Below are positions 37,105-47,100 of a stretch of DNA of 64,000 nt, one piece after another. Within the stretch, counting starts at the first letter, position 1, and each line of letters opens with the position of its first letter. Position numbers and translations under genes: made by a program. This DNA comes from Nitrosomonas sp. (lineage in GTDB: Bacteria > Pseudomonadota > Gammaproteobacteria > Burkholderiales > Nitrosomonadaceae), in the NCBI GenBank assembly GCA_028577615.1, contig JAJSDU010000002.1, positions 62,001 through 126,000 of the forward strand, written 5' to 3'. The notes beneath the pieces were generated by a model that searched no databases, was not told the DNA's origin, and was given only the letters and a program-made list of their open reading frames with translations.

Positions 37105-38695
37105 ACATGAAGTGGCGCGCCGCCGTACTTTTGCCATTATTTCCCACCCGGACGCCGGTAAAACAACTTTAACCGAGAAATTGTTATTGTATGCCGGCGC
37201 TATCCACATTGCAGGCAGCGTTAAAGCACGCAAAGCCAGCCGGCACGCCACTTCGGACTGGATGGAAATAGAAAAGCAACGCGGCATTTCCGTCGCCAGT
37301 TCAGTAATGCAAATGGAATACCGCGACTGTGTCATCAATCTGCTTGACACACCCGGTCACCAGGATTTTTCCGAAGACACCTATCGCGTGCTGACCGCTG
37401 TCGATGCCGCACTGATGGTCATCGACGCCGCCAACGGCGTTGAAGCGCAGACATTACGCCTGCTGGAGGTCTGCCGCGCCCGCAACACACCCATTCTAAC
37501 CTTTGTCAATAAAATGGACCGGGAAGTGCAGCCGCCACTGGACCTCATTGACGAAATTGAGCGCACACTGGGTATGGACGCAATTCCATTCACCTGGCCC
37601 ATCGGCATGGGCCGCCATTTTCGTGGTGTTTTTGATCTGCGCAACAAAGGTATGCGCGTATTCAAACCGGGTGCCGATCGCGCCGATGCGGATGAAGAGT
37701 TTATCGCTCAGCTTGACGATCCGACGACACAGGCGCGTTTTGGCGTCAGCTTGAGTGAAGCGCAACAGGAAATTGAGCTCATCGCTGGCGCCACACCGGA
37801 ATTCGCTCAGGAAGCGTTTCTCGCCGGTCATCAGACGCCTGTTTTTTTCGGTTCCGCGATTAATAATTTTGGCGTTCGCGAAATCCTGGACGCCCTGGTC
37901 GATCTCGCGCCTTCACCGGAATCACGCCACGCCATGCAGCGCGAAGTGTTACCGGACGAGAAAAGTTTTTCCGGCATGGTATTCAAAATACAGGCCAATA
38001 TGAATCCTGCGCACCGTGATCGCATTGCTTTTCTGCGTATCTGTTCCGGTCAGTTTAAACGCGGCATGAACTTAAAAGTTGTGCGCAACGGCAAGGATGT
38101 CCGCACCAATTCCGTCGTCTCATTCCTGTCGCAGCGTCGCGACATTCTGGAAGAAGCTTATCCGGGCGATATTATCGGCATCCCCAACCACGGCACATTA
38201 CAGCTTGGCGACACGCTGACCGAAGGCGAATCTTTACAGTTTACCGGCTTGCCTTTTTTTGCGCCCGAAATCTTCCGCACGGTCGAAATCGCCGATCCGC
38301 TGCGCAGCAAACAACTTAAACTGGGACTCACCCAACTCGGCGAGGAAGGCGCCATCCAGGTATTCAGACCACATCTCGGCAGTACGCTGCTGCTCGGCGC
38401 AGTCGGTGTACTTCAATTCGAAGTGGTCACTCACCGGCTCAAGTATGAGTATGCTGTTGATGCGCGCATAGCGCCAGCAAAATATCAGCTTGCGCGCTGG
38501 GTAACCGCCAAAGACCAGCGGGAACTTCAACGTTTCATCGAAGCCAACGCGCACCGTATCGCGTATGACGCGGTTGATGCACCGACCTTCCTCGCTTCAT
38601 ACGGTGCGGAAATCAGCGTGGCTGAAGAAAACTGGCCATCGATTCAGTTTCATAAAATGCGCGAACATGCCGGTCTTGTTTTCCAGACACAATAA
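37094..38695 (+). CDS. prfC: Peptide chain release factor 3
   Basis: GTPase that recycles RF1/RF2 from the ribosome after termination. From the ATG at 37094 the protein has 533 residues (E. coli 529) and begins MSIKHEVARRRTFAIISHPD. It has G1 AGKTTLTEK, RGISVASSVMQ, G3 DTPGHQDFSEDT and G4 FVNKMDRE. The frame is open 55 codons further upstream, but that part only shadows the ABC gene. The start lies inside the end of the ABC ATPase gene, an 11-base overlap, with CACCATG context and no strong ribosome binding site. Confidence 0.95.
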   Translation: MSIKHEVARRRTFAIISHPDAGKTTLTEKLLLYAGAIHIAGSVKARKASRHATSDWMEIEKQRGISVASSVMQMEYRDCVINLLDTPGHQDFSEDTYRVLTAVDAALMVIDAANGVEAQTLRLLEVCRARNTPILTFVNKMDREVQPPLDLIDEIERTLGMDAIPFTWPIGMGRHFRGVFDLRNKGMRVFKPGADRADADEEFIAQLDDPTTQARFGVSLSEAQQEIELIAGATPEFAQEAFLAGHQTPVFFGSAINNFGVREILDALVDLAPSPESRHAMQREVLPDEKSFSGMVFKIQANMNPAHRDRIAFLRICSGQFKRGMNLKVVRNGKDVRTNSVVSFLSQRRDILEEAYPGDIIGIPNHGTLQLGDTLTEGESLQFTGLPFFAPEIFRTVEIADPLRSKQLKLGLTQLGEEGAIQVFRPHLGSTLLLGAVGVLQFEVVTHRLKYEYAVDARIAPAKYQLARWVTAKDQRELQRFIEANAHRIAYDAVDAPTFLASYGAEISVAEENWPSIQFHKMREHAGLVFQTQ

Positions 38696-38746
38696 ACATC
38701 CCTCCGACAGGTTATATTTTTGCAATCAACAGGAACGGCGCATTCG

Positions 38747-39613
38747 ATGATCAACAGTATGACCGGTTATGCCACACATACACTGGCGACGCCTTGCGGC
38801 ACGCTGAATCTGGAGTTGCGCGCCGTCAACAATCGTTACCTGGATGTACAGCTGCGCCTGCCGGATGATTTCCGTTCCCTGGAGCCCAGCATGCGAGAAA
38901 CCATCGCCAGGAAACTCAATCGCGGAAAAGTAGAATGCCGGTTGAACTTCACACCACTGGACAATCTTGACGAGCCCTGGCAGTTAAATCAGACCTTGCT
39001 GCACAAACTGCTGGAGCTTGACCGCACTGTCCGCGCTTCGCTCCCCGAAGCGCAAGGCTTGTCTGTCGCCAGCATACTCAACTGGCCGGGTATCCTCGGC
39101 GGCAATACGCTGCCGGCGGATGCATTGCGTGAATACGCCATGACACTATTGTTCACAACACTGGAAGCCTTTCAGGCTACCCGGAATCGCGAAGGTGAAA
39201 AATTAAAATGCATCCTGCTGGAACGCCTCAACCAGATACGTCAACAGCTTGAGCTGGCAGCGCCCCGTATTCCGACGCTCATTACCGCCTTCGAAGAAAA
39301 ACTAAAAACACGCATACAGGAAGCCATTGACAATCTTGATGAAGATCGCATTCGTCAGGAAATCATTTTTTTCGCCTCAAAAATCGATATCGATGAAGAA
39401 TTGTCCCGCCTGAAAACCCACCTGGATGAAGTGGAACATATTCTCAATCAAGGCGGGGCAGTCGGCAAACGGCTTGATTTTCTGATGCAGGAACTCAACC
39501 GCGAAGCCAACACCATCGGCTCAAAATCAGTCGACATCGAAATCTCCAGAGCTTCGATGTCAATAAAAATCCTGATCGAACAAATGCGAGAGCAGGTGCA
39601 GAATATAGAGTAA
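38747..39613 (+). CDS. yicC: YicC/YloC family endoribonuclease
   Basis: Conserved bacterial protein shown in E. coli to be an endoribonuclease acting on small RNAs. The 288-residue protein begins MINSMTGYATHTLATPCGTL, as family members do. It continues with ELRAVNNRYLDVQLRLPDDF and ends with the DUF1732 region SRLKTHLDEVEHILNQGG, GKRLDFLMQELNREANTIGS and SIKILIEQMREQVQNIE. The frame is open nine codons upstream, but the ATG at 38747 matches the family N-terminus. It lies 51 bases downstream of prfC. No guanylate kinase gene, a common neighbour, follows. Confidence 0.92.
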   Translation: MINSMTGYATHTLATPCGTLNLELRAVNNRYLDVQLRLPDDFRSLEPSMRETIARKLNRGKVECRLNFTPLDNLDEPWQLNQTLLHKLLELDRTVRASLPEAQGLSVASILNWPGILGGNTLPADALREYAMTLLFTTLEAFQATRNREGEKLKCILLERLNQIRQQLELAAPRIPTLITAFEEKLKTRIQEAIDNLDEDRIRQEIIFFASKIDIDEELSRLKTHLDEVEHILNQGGAVGKRLDFLMQELNREANTIGSKSVDIEISRASMSIKILIEQMREQVQNIE

Positions 39614-39630
39614 TAACGCCGCCACAAGAT

Positions 39631-39716
39631 GTAGGGTACCAATAAGCGAAGCGCATTGCACCATAAAAACACACCCATTGCCATTGGTGCAATGCCCGTT
39701 GGTTATTGCACCCTGC
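39631..39716. repeat. REP-like bipartite inverted repeat
   Basis: The left unit (39631-39662) starts GTAGGGTACCAATAAG and ends GCATTGCACC. The right unit (39686-39716) is its imperfect reverse complement, starting GGTGCAATGCCC and ending TTATTGCACCCTGC. Together they can fold into a long stem, with an inner stem of CATTGCACCA (39654-39663) against TGGTGCAATG (39685-39694). Elements of the form GTAGGGTGCAATAAGCGAAGC are, from memory, dispersed in many bacterial genomes. Only one copy is seen in this window. Confidence 0.65.
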
Positions 39717-39721
39717 GATGC

Positions 39722-39905
39722 TCAGTGACTTCGGGCAGAACAAAAGCCAATGAAACTGTGGGGGATGGATCGAAGTCGTTGCGGTAGCACTTGCCGCAGT
39801 TGAGCCACGAGTCGCCACGCGCGCGAAGCCGGCTTCCGGACATTGCAGATCAGTTGCAGCCACTGACGGATACGCACCAGCCAAGTCCTGGCACCATTTT
39901 CATAA
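39722..39905 (-). pseudogene. C-terminal remnant of a formylglycine-generating-enzyme (SUMF1) domain
   Basis: Three minus-strand frames read in order give pieces of one FGE-sulfatase domain. First is KWCQDLAGAYPSVAATD with PEAGFARV (cf. EWCQDWYG...GxxRVLRGGSW). Then, after a frame change, GDSWLNCGKCYRNDFDPSP. After a second change come IPHSFIGFCSARSH and a stop at 39722-39724 (cf. IGFRxARS, the usual end). Roughly the last 60 residues are present; nothing upstream of ~39905 resembles the rest of the domain. It is truncated and frame-shifted, so it cannot be functional. It directly abuts the REP-like repeat. Confidence 0.6.
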
Positions 39906-39913
39906 ATTATCAT

Positions 39914-40155
39914 GCATCTGGTACAGTCCTCAGTCGTTACATGGCAATGTTTTCGTGAAATTTACAGGGAATGTCTATACATAAACAAGTTACCGGGTTT
40001 CTTCATAAGATTGAACAAGATTATCTATTCTCACATGAAGTTGCAAAATATTATAACCATAGGAATCTGACAAGCCTAACTACAGCAGCTTTTTCAATTC
40101 AGATATCCCTACTTGTTTAGAACAACATAATAATTTTCTTAACAACCATCAGGCA
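39914..40155. other. AT-rich spacer before the RhlE promoter
   Basis: No gene, RNA or repeat is recognisable between the FGE remnant and the RhlE promoter. Confidence 0.35.
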
Positions 40156-40164
40156 TGCTATAAT
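40156..40164 (+). promoter_or_regulatory. Extended -10 promoter of the RhlE helicase gene
   Basis: TGCTATAAT at 40156-40164 is a perfect extended -10. Transcription would start near 40171, leaving a ~200-base untranslated leader before the GTG at 40371. The leader can form a small hairpin, TTAGCCAT (40255-40262) with ATGGTTAA (40270-40277), one G-U pair. Long leaders are common on cold-responsive RNA helicase mRNAs. Confidence 0.5.
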
Positions 40165-40370
40165 CCTCGGGCTGCATTATTTATTCGTTTGCGCACTTCG
40201 CCGTTCCTCTTCTTATATCAGCTTTCGGCTACCTTTCTAAAACACCGCGCATGTTTAGCCATCATACACATGGTTAATAAACGATAAGCGTCAGCTTTTT
40301 TCTGTATCACTTTTACATATTATATTTTTGCTGAACAATTCAGCTTCTTTAAATTCATTTAGGAAACACC

Positions 40371-41672
40371 GTGTCATTTGAAAATCTCAATTTGCATCCT
40401 TTAATTCTGAAAGCCGTTCACGAAGCCGGTTACAGCACGCCGACGCCGATACAAGAACAGGCTATACCGGAGCTTATTTCCGGCACCGACATCATCGCAT
40501 CAGCACAGACCGGCACCGGTAAAACGGCTGCTTTTATGCTCCCTGCACTGCATCATTTAACAGCGCCCAGCAAAACAAACGGCCGCGGACCGCGCATTCT
40601 GGTCTTGACGCCAACGCGTGAACTGGCCGATCAGGTATCAAACGCCGCCAAAAAATATGGTAAATACACCCCTCGCACGAAAGTTATCAGCATTCTCGGC
40701 GGCATGCCCTATCCTTTGCAGAACAAATTGTTATCACAACCCGTCGATATTCTGGTTGCCACGCCAGGCCGGCTGATCGATCACATCCAGCGCGGGCGCG
40801 TTGATTTTTCCCGCCTGCAGACACTTATTCTGGACGAAGCGGACAGAATGCTTGACATGGGATTCCTGGCGGATATCAAACAGATTGCCTCGTGCTTACC
40901 GCAAGGCAGACAAACTGTTTTGTTCTCTGCAACGCTGGATCCGGCTATCGAAAAAGTTGCCGCACAATTGCTCAACGCACCCAAGCGGATACAAATAGCA
41001 GACCGTCAGACAAAACTGGATCACATCGAACAGCGCCTGCATTATGTGGACGACCTGACGCATAAAAACAAACTTCTGGATCATGTCTTGCGCGATGCCG
41101 GTTTAAAGCAGGCTATTGTGTTCACCGCCACAAAACGTAACGCCGACCTTATCGCGGACAGTTTATACGCAGATGGACACACAGCGGCAGCGCTGCACGG
41201 CGACATGAATCAGCGCGAGCGCAATCGGACGTTGACAAAGCTCAGAAAAGGCGACCTGCGCATTTTAGTCGCTACCGATGTTGCTGCAAGAGGCATCGAC
41301 ATTTCCGACATCACGCATGTCATCAATTTTGATCTGCCTAAATTCGCTGAAGACTATGTACACCGCATCGGCCGTACAGGGCGCGCTGGCGCATCCGGCA
41401 TAGCCGTTTCTTTCGCTTCCAGCAAAGACAGTATCCACTTGAAGCGCATCGAACGCTACACGGGACACTCCATAGCTTCGCACATCGTTCCCGGTCTTGA
41501 GCCGCGCAGCAAAACCAGTCGGCATAATGACAGCAACAAAAAAAATGGCACCCCGACGCACCGCAAAGGCAAACATCTGATCAGCACCCCGGACAAACGA
41601 CGAAATGTTAATCCGCACTTCGCACGTCGCCCCAATAAGACAGCACGATCAGCAGCAACAGGGACAGTCTAA
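40371..41672 (+). CDS. rhlE: DEAD-box RNA helicase, RhlE type, GTG start
   Basis: ATP-dependent RNA helicase for ribosome assembly or RNA turnover. The 433-residue protein has Q motif PTPIQEQAIP, motif I AQTGTGKTAAF, Ia TPTRELADQV, II LDEADRMLDMGF, III SATLDPAI, V ATDVAARGIDI and VI HRIGRTGRAG. The basic, low-complexity C-terminal tail (PTHRKGKHLISTPDKRRNVN) is typical of RhlE and lacks the dimerisation and RNA-binding domains of CsdA or DbpA. The start is GTG with AGGA six bases upstream at 40361-40364. Confidence 0.9.
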   Translation: MSFENLNLHPLILKAVHEAGYSTPTPIQEQAIPELISGTDIIASAQTGTGKTAAFMLPALHHLTAPSKTNGRGPRILVLTPTRELADQVSNAAKKYGKYTPRTKVISILGGMPYPLQNKLLSQPVDILVATPGRLIDHIQRGRVDFSRLQTLILDEADRMLDMGFLADIKQIASCLPQGRQTVLFSATLDPAIEKVAAQLLNAPKRIQIADRQTKLDHIEQRLHYVDDLTHKNKLLDHVLRDAGLKQAIVFTATKRNADLIADSLYADGHTAAALHGDMNQRERNRTLTKLRKGDLRILVATDVAARGIDISDITHVINFDLPKFAEDYVHRIGRTGRAGASGIAVSFASSKDSIHLKRIERYTGHSIASHIVPGLEPRSKTSRHNDSNKKNGTPTHRKGKHLISTPDKRRNVNPHFARRPNKTARSAATGTV

Positions 41673-41859
41673 AAAAACAGTGTTTTTTTGCGCGAACTGA
41701 AAAAAGAAGCAACAAGGCAGCCTATAAACACCGCAACAGCCAAACAGGCACGTTGAAAACGGAATTTAGATTTAATAAGCTGCCTTTTCTCGTATCAAGT
41801 GAAATCGAGTATTCCTAAGAAAACGGCGGCCAGCCGTCGTGAACTGAACGCATAAACCG

Positions 41860-42279
41860 TTAGAACAATGCGGGTTTGACGACTACCAGAATCACAACCG
41901 CAAATAAAATCAACACCGGGAATTCGTTAAAAAGGCGATAAAAAACATGACCATGTTGATTTACGTCATGTTTAAACGCGGATACAAATCTTCCGCAATA
42001 ATAATGGTAAATGAGCAATATAACGACCAGCGCCAGCTTGACGTGAAGCCACGTTCCCGAGAAACCGTATCCCAGCCACAGCCATACTCCGAAAACAACT
42101 GTCAGTACCGCACTCGGCGTCATGATGCCATAAAACAGTTTGCGCTCCATGATTTTGAAACGCTCCTTTCCCGGCGTATCCTCACACATCGCATGATAAA
42201 CAAACAAACGCGGCAGATAGAACAGTCCGGCAAACCAAGTCACCATAAAAATAATATGTAGCGCTTTTATCCAGAGCAT
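41860..42279 (-). CDS. hemJ: HemJ, protoporphyrinogen IX oxidase (UPF0093/CopD-like)
   Basis: Integral membrane enzyme that oxidises protoporphyrinogen IX to protoporphyrin IX in heme synthesis in bacteria lacking HemG or HemY. The 139-residue protein has four membrane segments. Family landmarks are the N-terminal MLWIKALHIIFMVTWFAGLF with conserved His8, YLPRLFVYHA, and TWLHVKLALV with a conserved Lys81. Length matches the family. It is convergent with rhlE (187 bases apart). Arms at 41714-41721 and 41779-41786 in that gap could form a weak terminator. Confidence 0.9.
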   Translation of the reverse strand: MLWIKALHIIFMVTWFAGLFYLPRLFVYHAMCEDTPGKERFKIMERKLFYGIMTPSAVLTVVFGVWLWLGYGFSGTWLHVKLALVVILLIYHYYCGRFVSAFKHDVNQHGHVFYRLFNEFPVLILFAVVILVVVKPALF

Positions 42280-42337
42280 CGTCGTATTTAATATTTTTTA
42301 GTCATCACAATTGATACACATTTGAATCATGATCAAA

Positions 42338-42547
42338 TCAATCCCGCAGTGTGAAACCTACCTTGATCGTAACCTGCCAGTGCCCGATTTTCCCTTGTTC
42401 AATGTGTCCGCGGGTTTCCACAACCTCAAACCAGCGCATATCCTGAATTGTTTTCGCCGCGCGCGTTATGGCGTTCTCAATTGCGTCCTGGATGCCTGTC
42501 GCCGATGAACCGGTAAGCTCCATAATTTTATAAATATGATCTGACAT
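42338..42547 (-). CDS. Dodecin, flavin-binding dodecameric protein
   Basis: Small flavin storage or buffering protein that forms hollow dodecamers. The 69-residue protein matches dodecins throughout: [20 protein letters not shown], the helix [20 protein letters not shown] with the flavin-stacking tryptophan, then [33 protein letters not shown] stretch immediately precedes the ATG. It lies 58 bases upstream of hemJ on the same strand and could share its transcript. Confidence 0.93.
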   Translation of the reverse strand: MSDHIYKIMELTGSSATGIQDAIENAITRAAKTIQDMRWFEVVETRGHIEQGKIGHWQVTIKVGFTLRD

Positions 42548-42729
42548 TTCCTCTCTCCCTTGCGCGAAAATAAGTACTTACAGTATACCTAAATTGCGGG
42601 CTGATTAAACCCATCCATACCATAAATCCATTCCTTATGAATCAATCGGTTCAAATTGGGGAAATGAATCTATGTTAGAATCTGATCAATATTTCGATCA
42701 GTCCGGCTGAATAGTCAACAAAAATTACA

Positions 42730-43386
42730 ATGTGTTTTTCAGCAGAAGCAAGTTTTCTCATCAGTGGCAGTCTTTTGGTCGTCGGAAAAGCCATTATCGG
42801 AAAAGTTAAAGAAAGAAATGACTATCCCGTTGCACTGATTCCACTTGTTTTTGCTACACAGCAAATCATAGAAGGATTACTGTGGGTTTCACTGGCACAC
42901 CATAATCTATTCTTGCAATTCTGGCTTGGCAATCTGTACGGAGTGTTTGTCGGTATCATCTGGCCACTGTATGCGCCGCTGGCTATTTATTTTGCAGAAA
43001 CCAATGACCATAGAAAAAAAATGATAAGGCTTTTTGCTATTGCAGGGTTTGCATTGAGCATTTATACGGTTATCGCATTGATAAATCAGCCTGTTACGGT
43101 GGAAATCATCAATCAGCATATTTATTACGAGCATTATGTGCATGCTTACCCGCTGATCATACCGCTGTATCTGTTGGTCACATGTGTGCCTTTCATTTTC
43201 TCAAGCTTCAGAAATCTGCGCTTGACGGGATACATCATCACACTTGGTTTTGTTGTAGCATTTTCTGTCTATACGGTAACATTCGTATCCGTATGGTGTT
43301 TTTTCGCCGCCATTGCCAGCACATTAATCTTTTTTCACTTTGCCGGAAGCATGCAAAAGCCCTTTTCCCTATTCGAGAGGAAATGA
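42730..43386 (+). CDS. DUF6629 family polytopic membrane protein
   Basis: Membrane protein of unknown function. The 218-residue product begins MCFSAEASFLISGSLLVVGK and continues ALIPLVFATQQIIEGLLW, the hallmark N-terminus of DUF6629 proteins. It has about seven hydrophobic segments and ends in a short basic tail. No signal peptide or catalytic motif is visible. It stands alone, 182 bases from the divergent dodecin gene. Function cannot be inferred from context. Confidence 0.78.
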   Translation: MCFSAEASFLISGSLLVVGKAIIGKVKERNDYPVALIPLVFATQQIIEGLLWVSLAHHNLFLQFWLGNLYGVFVGIIWPLYAPLAIYFAETNDHRKKMIRLFAIAGFALSIYTVIALINQPVTVEIINQHIYYEHYVHAYPLIIPLYLLVTCVPFIFSSFRNLRLTGYIITLGFVVAFSVYTVTFVSVWCFFAAIASTLIFFHFAGSMQKPFSLFERK

Positions 43387-43426
43387 ACAGACATTCATAA
43401 ATTTTCATCAGTAAGAACTACCCATC

Positions 43427-44119
43427 ATGAAATCAAAAACTAAACATTCTCATTCTTTGTTTATCGTCTTGTTGAGTTCAATCAGCATTCCTTCTATCAA
43501 CAGCATCCGCTGAAACAATCAAATCGACGTTTGGTTATCTGGAACCGATAACACTGACCACACATGAGGTCGCTTTGACAGCCAAACTGGACACAGGCGC
43601 CGAAACAGCCTCAATTTCAGCAAAAGATATTCTGATTTATGAATTGAATGGACAGGAATATGCGAGTTTCACTGTTGCACACCCTGAACTGGAGCAACCC
43701 GTTCACTACAATTTACCGATTGTGCAGCATGTAAAAATAAAGAAACGAGCAAGCGAACATACTCAAAAAACCAATGTCATTCCCACCCGGTCGTCAACAT
43801 GCAAATTCAGTTTGATGGCAAGCCTCACACCATTAGGGTCAACCTGATCGATCGATCGCATTTCTCGACACCGATGCTGCTCGGCAGAAAAGCATTAAAG
43901 AAACTGAATGCCGTCGTCGACAGCACCAAGAAAAATACACTACTGCACGAAACCGACAGCCAGACGCCGGCCGGACTCAGGTTTCATTACTGGGCAAAGC
44001 AGGAGGCCAGCACCTTTCTTTGCCCGCTGCAATTGCTCAAATCCGGCAAATCCTCAGGAAAACAGAACGGATTTGAATCAATTCCTGTCAAGACAACACC
44101 TGATCCAACGGCTGGTTAA
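43427..44119 (+). pseudogene. Frame-shifted RimB-like retropepsin / 'ATP-dependent zinc protease' family gene
   Basis: The coding sequence is visible in two alternating frames. An ATG at 43427 starts a signal peptide (MKSKTKHSHSLFIVLLSS) that must shift frame before STASAETIKSTFGYLEP. The mature part contains the aspartic-protease-like motif LTAKLDTGAETASISA. A second shift at the A6 run 43765-43770 (one A fewer than needed) leads into HPVVNMQIQFDGK, then the family hallmark VNLIDRSHF and MLLGRKALKKLNAVVD. The family (PF05618) includes RimB, which acts with the RimK/glutamate-tail system. Two frameshifts suggest decay, though sequencing error in homopolymers is possible. Its 3' end overlaps the convergent flavoprotein gene by 42 bases. 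Confidence 0.8.
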
Positions 44120-47100
44120 TTTTTCCTGCACGGTGTTCTGCCGCAAACGTGACGACAAGCCGGTAAAATCAACGGAATCCAGCGGTTGATCCTGATTGAA
44201 ACACGAAAAGACATAAGTCACTTCGCCGGTTTGCGGATCTTTGTGCGGTTGCAGACATTGCGCGCAGATTTCTTTCATCATGCACTGCATCGGCGAATTG
44301 ATGGAGCCTATCGCAAAATGTCCGGCCTTCAGATACGGCTTTAACTGATTATGCCGCGCCACCCCTACCGCTGCCATCATGCGATCGGATCCGATCGCAA
44401 TAATGCGATCAGCCTCGATCATCGGAACAGGCTGATCGCCCAGTTGACCGCTGCCATAGGCAACCATCGCTTCAACAATATTACCGACGAAATGTTTATC
44501 GCCCACCCTGTCCGGCTGGAATCCCGGCGCCTCATCGCAGCACCAGACAACCGTATCAGCTGCGGCTTCGATCTCCGCCACTTTATAACGGTCAATGCGC
44601 TTCTTGTATCCAGCGAAATACAACACTCTGGATCCTGCAGCACGCGCTGCTGCGCCGATGGAGAAAAGCACTGCATTACCCAGTCCGCCACCGACCAGAA
44701 TTACGGTTTCACCCGCCTCAATTTCAGTTGGCGTGCCTGTCGGTCCCATCAGAATAACCGGCTCACCCGGTTTCAATAAAGTGCATAAATCCGCAGAGCC
44801 GCCCATTTCCAGTGCGATTAATGATACCAATCCCTGCGCAATATCGACTGAAGCGCCGGTTAATGCAATGCCCTCCATCGCCAGTCGTGTATCGCTCACT
44901 ACGGGTGCAAGCGATGCATAATTCTGGAACCGGTAAAACTGTCCCGGATGAAAACGCTCCGCTGCCAGAGGCGCATGCACTACCACTTCAACAATATTCG
45001 GTGTCAGCCGCTCCACTTTATGGACTATCGGTCGCAATTGCCGGTTGAACAACATGAAAAACTGTTCTGCCGTTTTATCGGAAAACGGCTTAATCTTGCC
45101 GAGAACGCGGTCAACCACCGGATACCCCTGCTTGGCGCTGGACATGGCTTTCACAACATTACCTGAGTATGATGGGTGCAAATCGCCAAAGAAACTGATG
45201 AAACGCCCGTCCTGTGCGTCTTTGTAATAGCTCAGTAATACCGAAGCCGTACCGGATTTAGGATTCCCATAAGCCGGTCTAACCGGCTTGCCTTCTTCAT
45301 CGCACGCGGCAAAATAACGGCCATCAAGCTTGTAAGTATTTCCATCTTCTCTTGCCAGTACCGTGTTCGGTTGCGTCCCGGCTGCAACGAGCAATGCGCG
45401 CGCGGACAACTCGACTTCGCCAGTTGCACGCCACTCCCCTGCGTCATCGCGTTTTTGCACTGTAAAATGAACAGATCGCACATGGTCCCACGGGTCGACG
45501 TTAACGCGGCTCGGCGTCAAACCTTCGGCGAACCAGATTCCTTCTTCCAGTGCTTTCTCCACCTCTTCATGATTCAGCGTATAGGAAGGGCTGTCGATTA
45601 GGCGCTTGCGATAGGCGATTGTAGCGCCACCCCAGGACTGCAGCAGCGACAGAATATCCGCTTCGCGTTCCTCTTGTTCGGCGACTGCGCGCTCAGCGCG
45701 AATGGCGCGGGCATGTGCCAGAAATTCGTCAGCAATTTCGGTTTCCTCGGCGTCCCAGATATTGCGAATCGAAGCTTCGCCCTGAACAGCAGACAACAGT
45801 TCATAGCGCTGCAAAAACTTTTCGACCTGTATTGGGTAATAGGCCAGTGCTTCTGTTGCTGTATCAATTGCCGTCAAACCACCGCCTATCACGATCACCG
45901 GCAAACGTAACTGCATATTGGCGATTGAATCCCGCTGCGCGGCGCCGGACAACTGCAGCGCCATTAAAAAATCGGAAGCTGCGCGCACACCGCGCGCCAG
46001 ACCATTCGGCAAATCCAATACCGTTGGTTTGCCCGCGCCTGCCGCAAGTGCGACATGATCAAAACCTATTGCAAACGCATCATCCGTTGTCAGCGTGCCG
46101 CCAAAGCGCACTCCGCCAAACAAGGCGAACTGATCTCTGCGTTCCAGTAACAGGCGGATCAATTTGAGGAAGTTTTTATTCCAGCGTACAGTGATACCAT
46201 ATTCAGCTACACCGCCAAACCCCGCAGGCATACGTTCATCCAGATTTTCTTCCAGATCACTGACATCATAAACCGGCTCAAACGGCACCCGTTCGCCTTT
46301 CATATTGACACCGGCGAGCTGTTCCGGTAAAGGTTCTATCTTAAGCCCATCGATCCCAACTACGGTATGCCCTTCATTCATCAGATGGTGCGCAAGTGTA
46401 TACCCAGCGGGCCCCATACCAACGACAAGCACTTTCTTACCGGATAGCGGTTTTGGCACAGGCCGTTTCAAATTCAGCGGATTCCAGCGCGTCAGCAGGC
46501 TATAAATTTCATAGCCCCAGGGCAACGCCAGGACATCTTTCAAAGTACGCGTTTCCGCTTGAGGAATATCAACCGGATCCTGCTTCTGATAGATACAGGA
46601 CTTCATGCAGTCATTACAGATCCGGTGACCGGTACCCGCACACATCGGATTATCCAATACGATCATCGCCAGACTGCCAACGGCCACACCCTGTGTTTTC
46701 AGTTTATGAAATTCTGAAATACGTTCTTCAAGCGGACACCCGGCCAGCAATGCACCGAGTTCACTTTTTTTGAATGGCGCCGGTTCATCCGCCGATTTTG
46801 GTTTGTCTTTCAAACCCTTTGAACAGGAATCCTTGCCCTGTTCGTGACACCAGATGCAGTAATTGGCTTCATCCAAGGCACCAGCCAGATCGGTACCCTG
46901 GTCTGTCAATGCAAAACCGTTACGCTGCCGTAAATGACCCAGCCGGTGTAACGGAAAACCCTTGGATTCATCGGTCTCCAGAGCAAGTAAGTGCTGAAAA
47001 TCCAGCTTGGCTGGCGATTTGAACAAAATACCGGCCTGTGTGTGTGCCTGGCCTTCCGGCGTTCTTAATGCCCAGGCTGCATAGTGCAGCGCTTTTCTCA

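Noticed and set aside
41714..41786. 8-bp arms (AAGGCAGC and its complement) after rhlE as a terminator
   Set aside because: A 57-base loop makes it weak, and the T-run after the second arm is only four bases.
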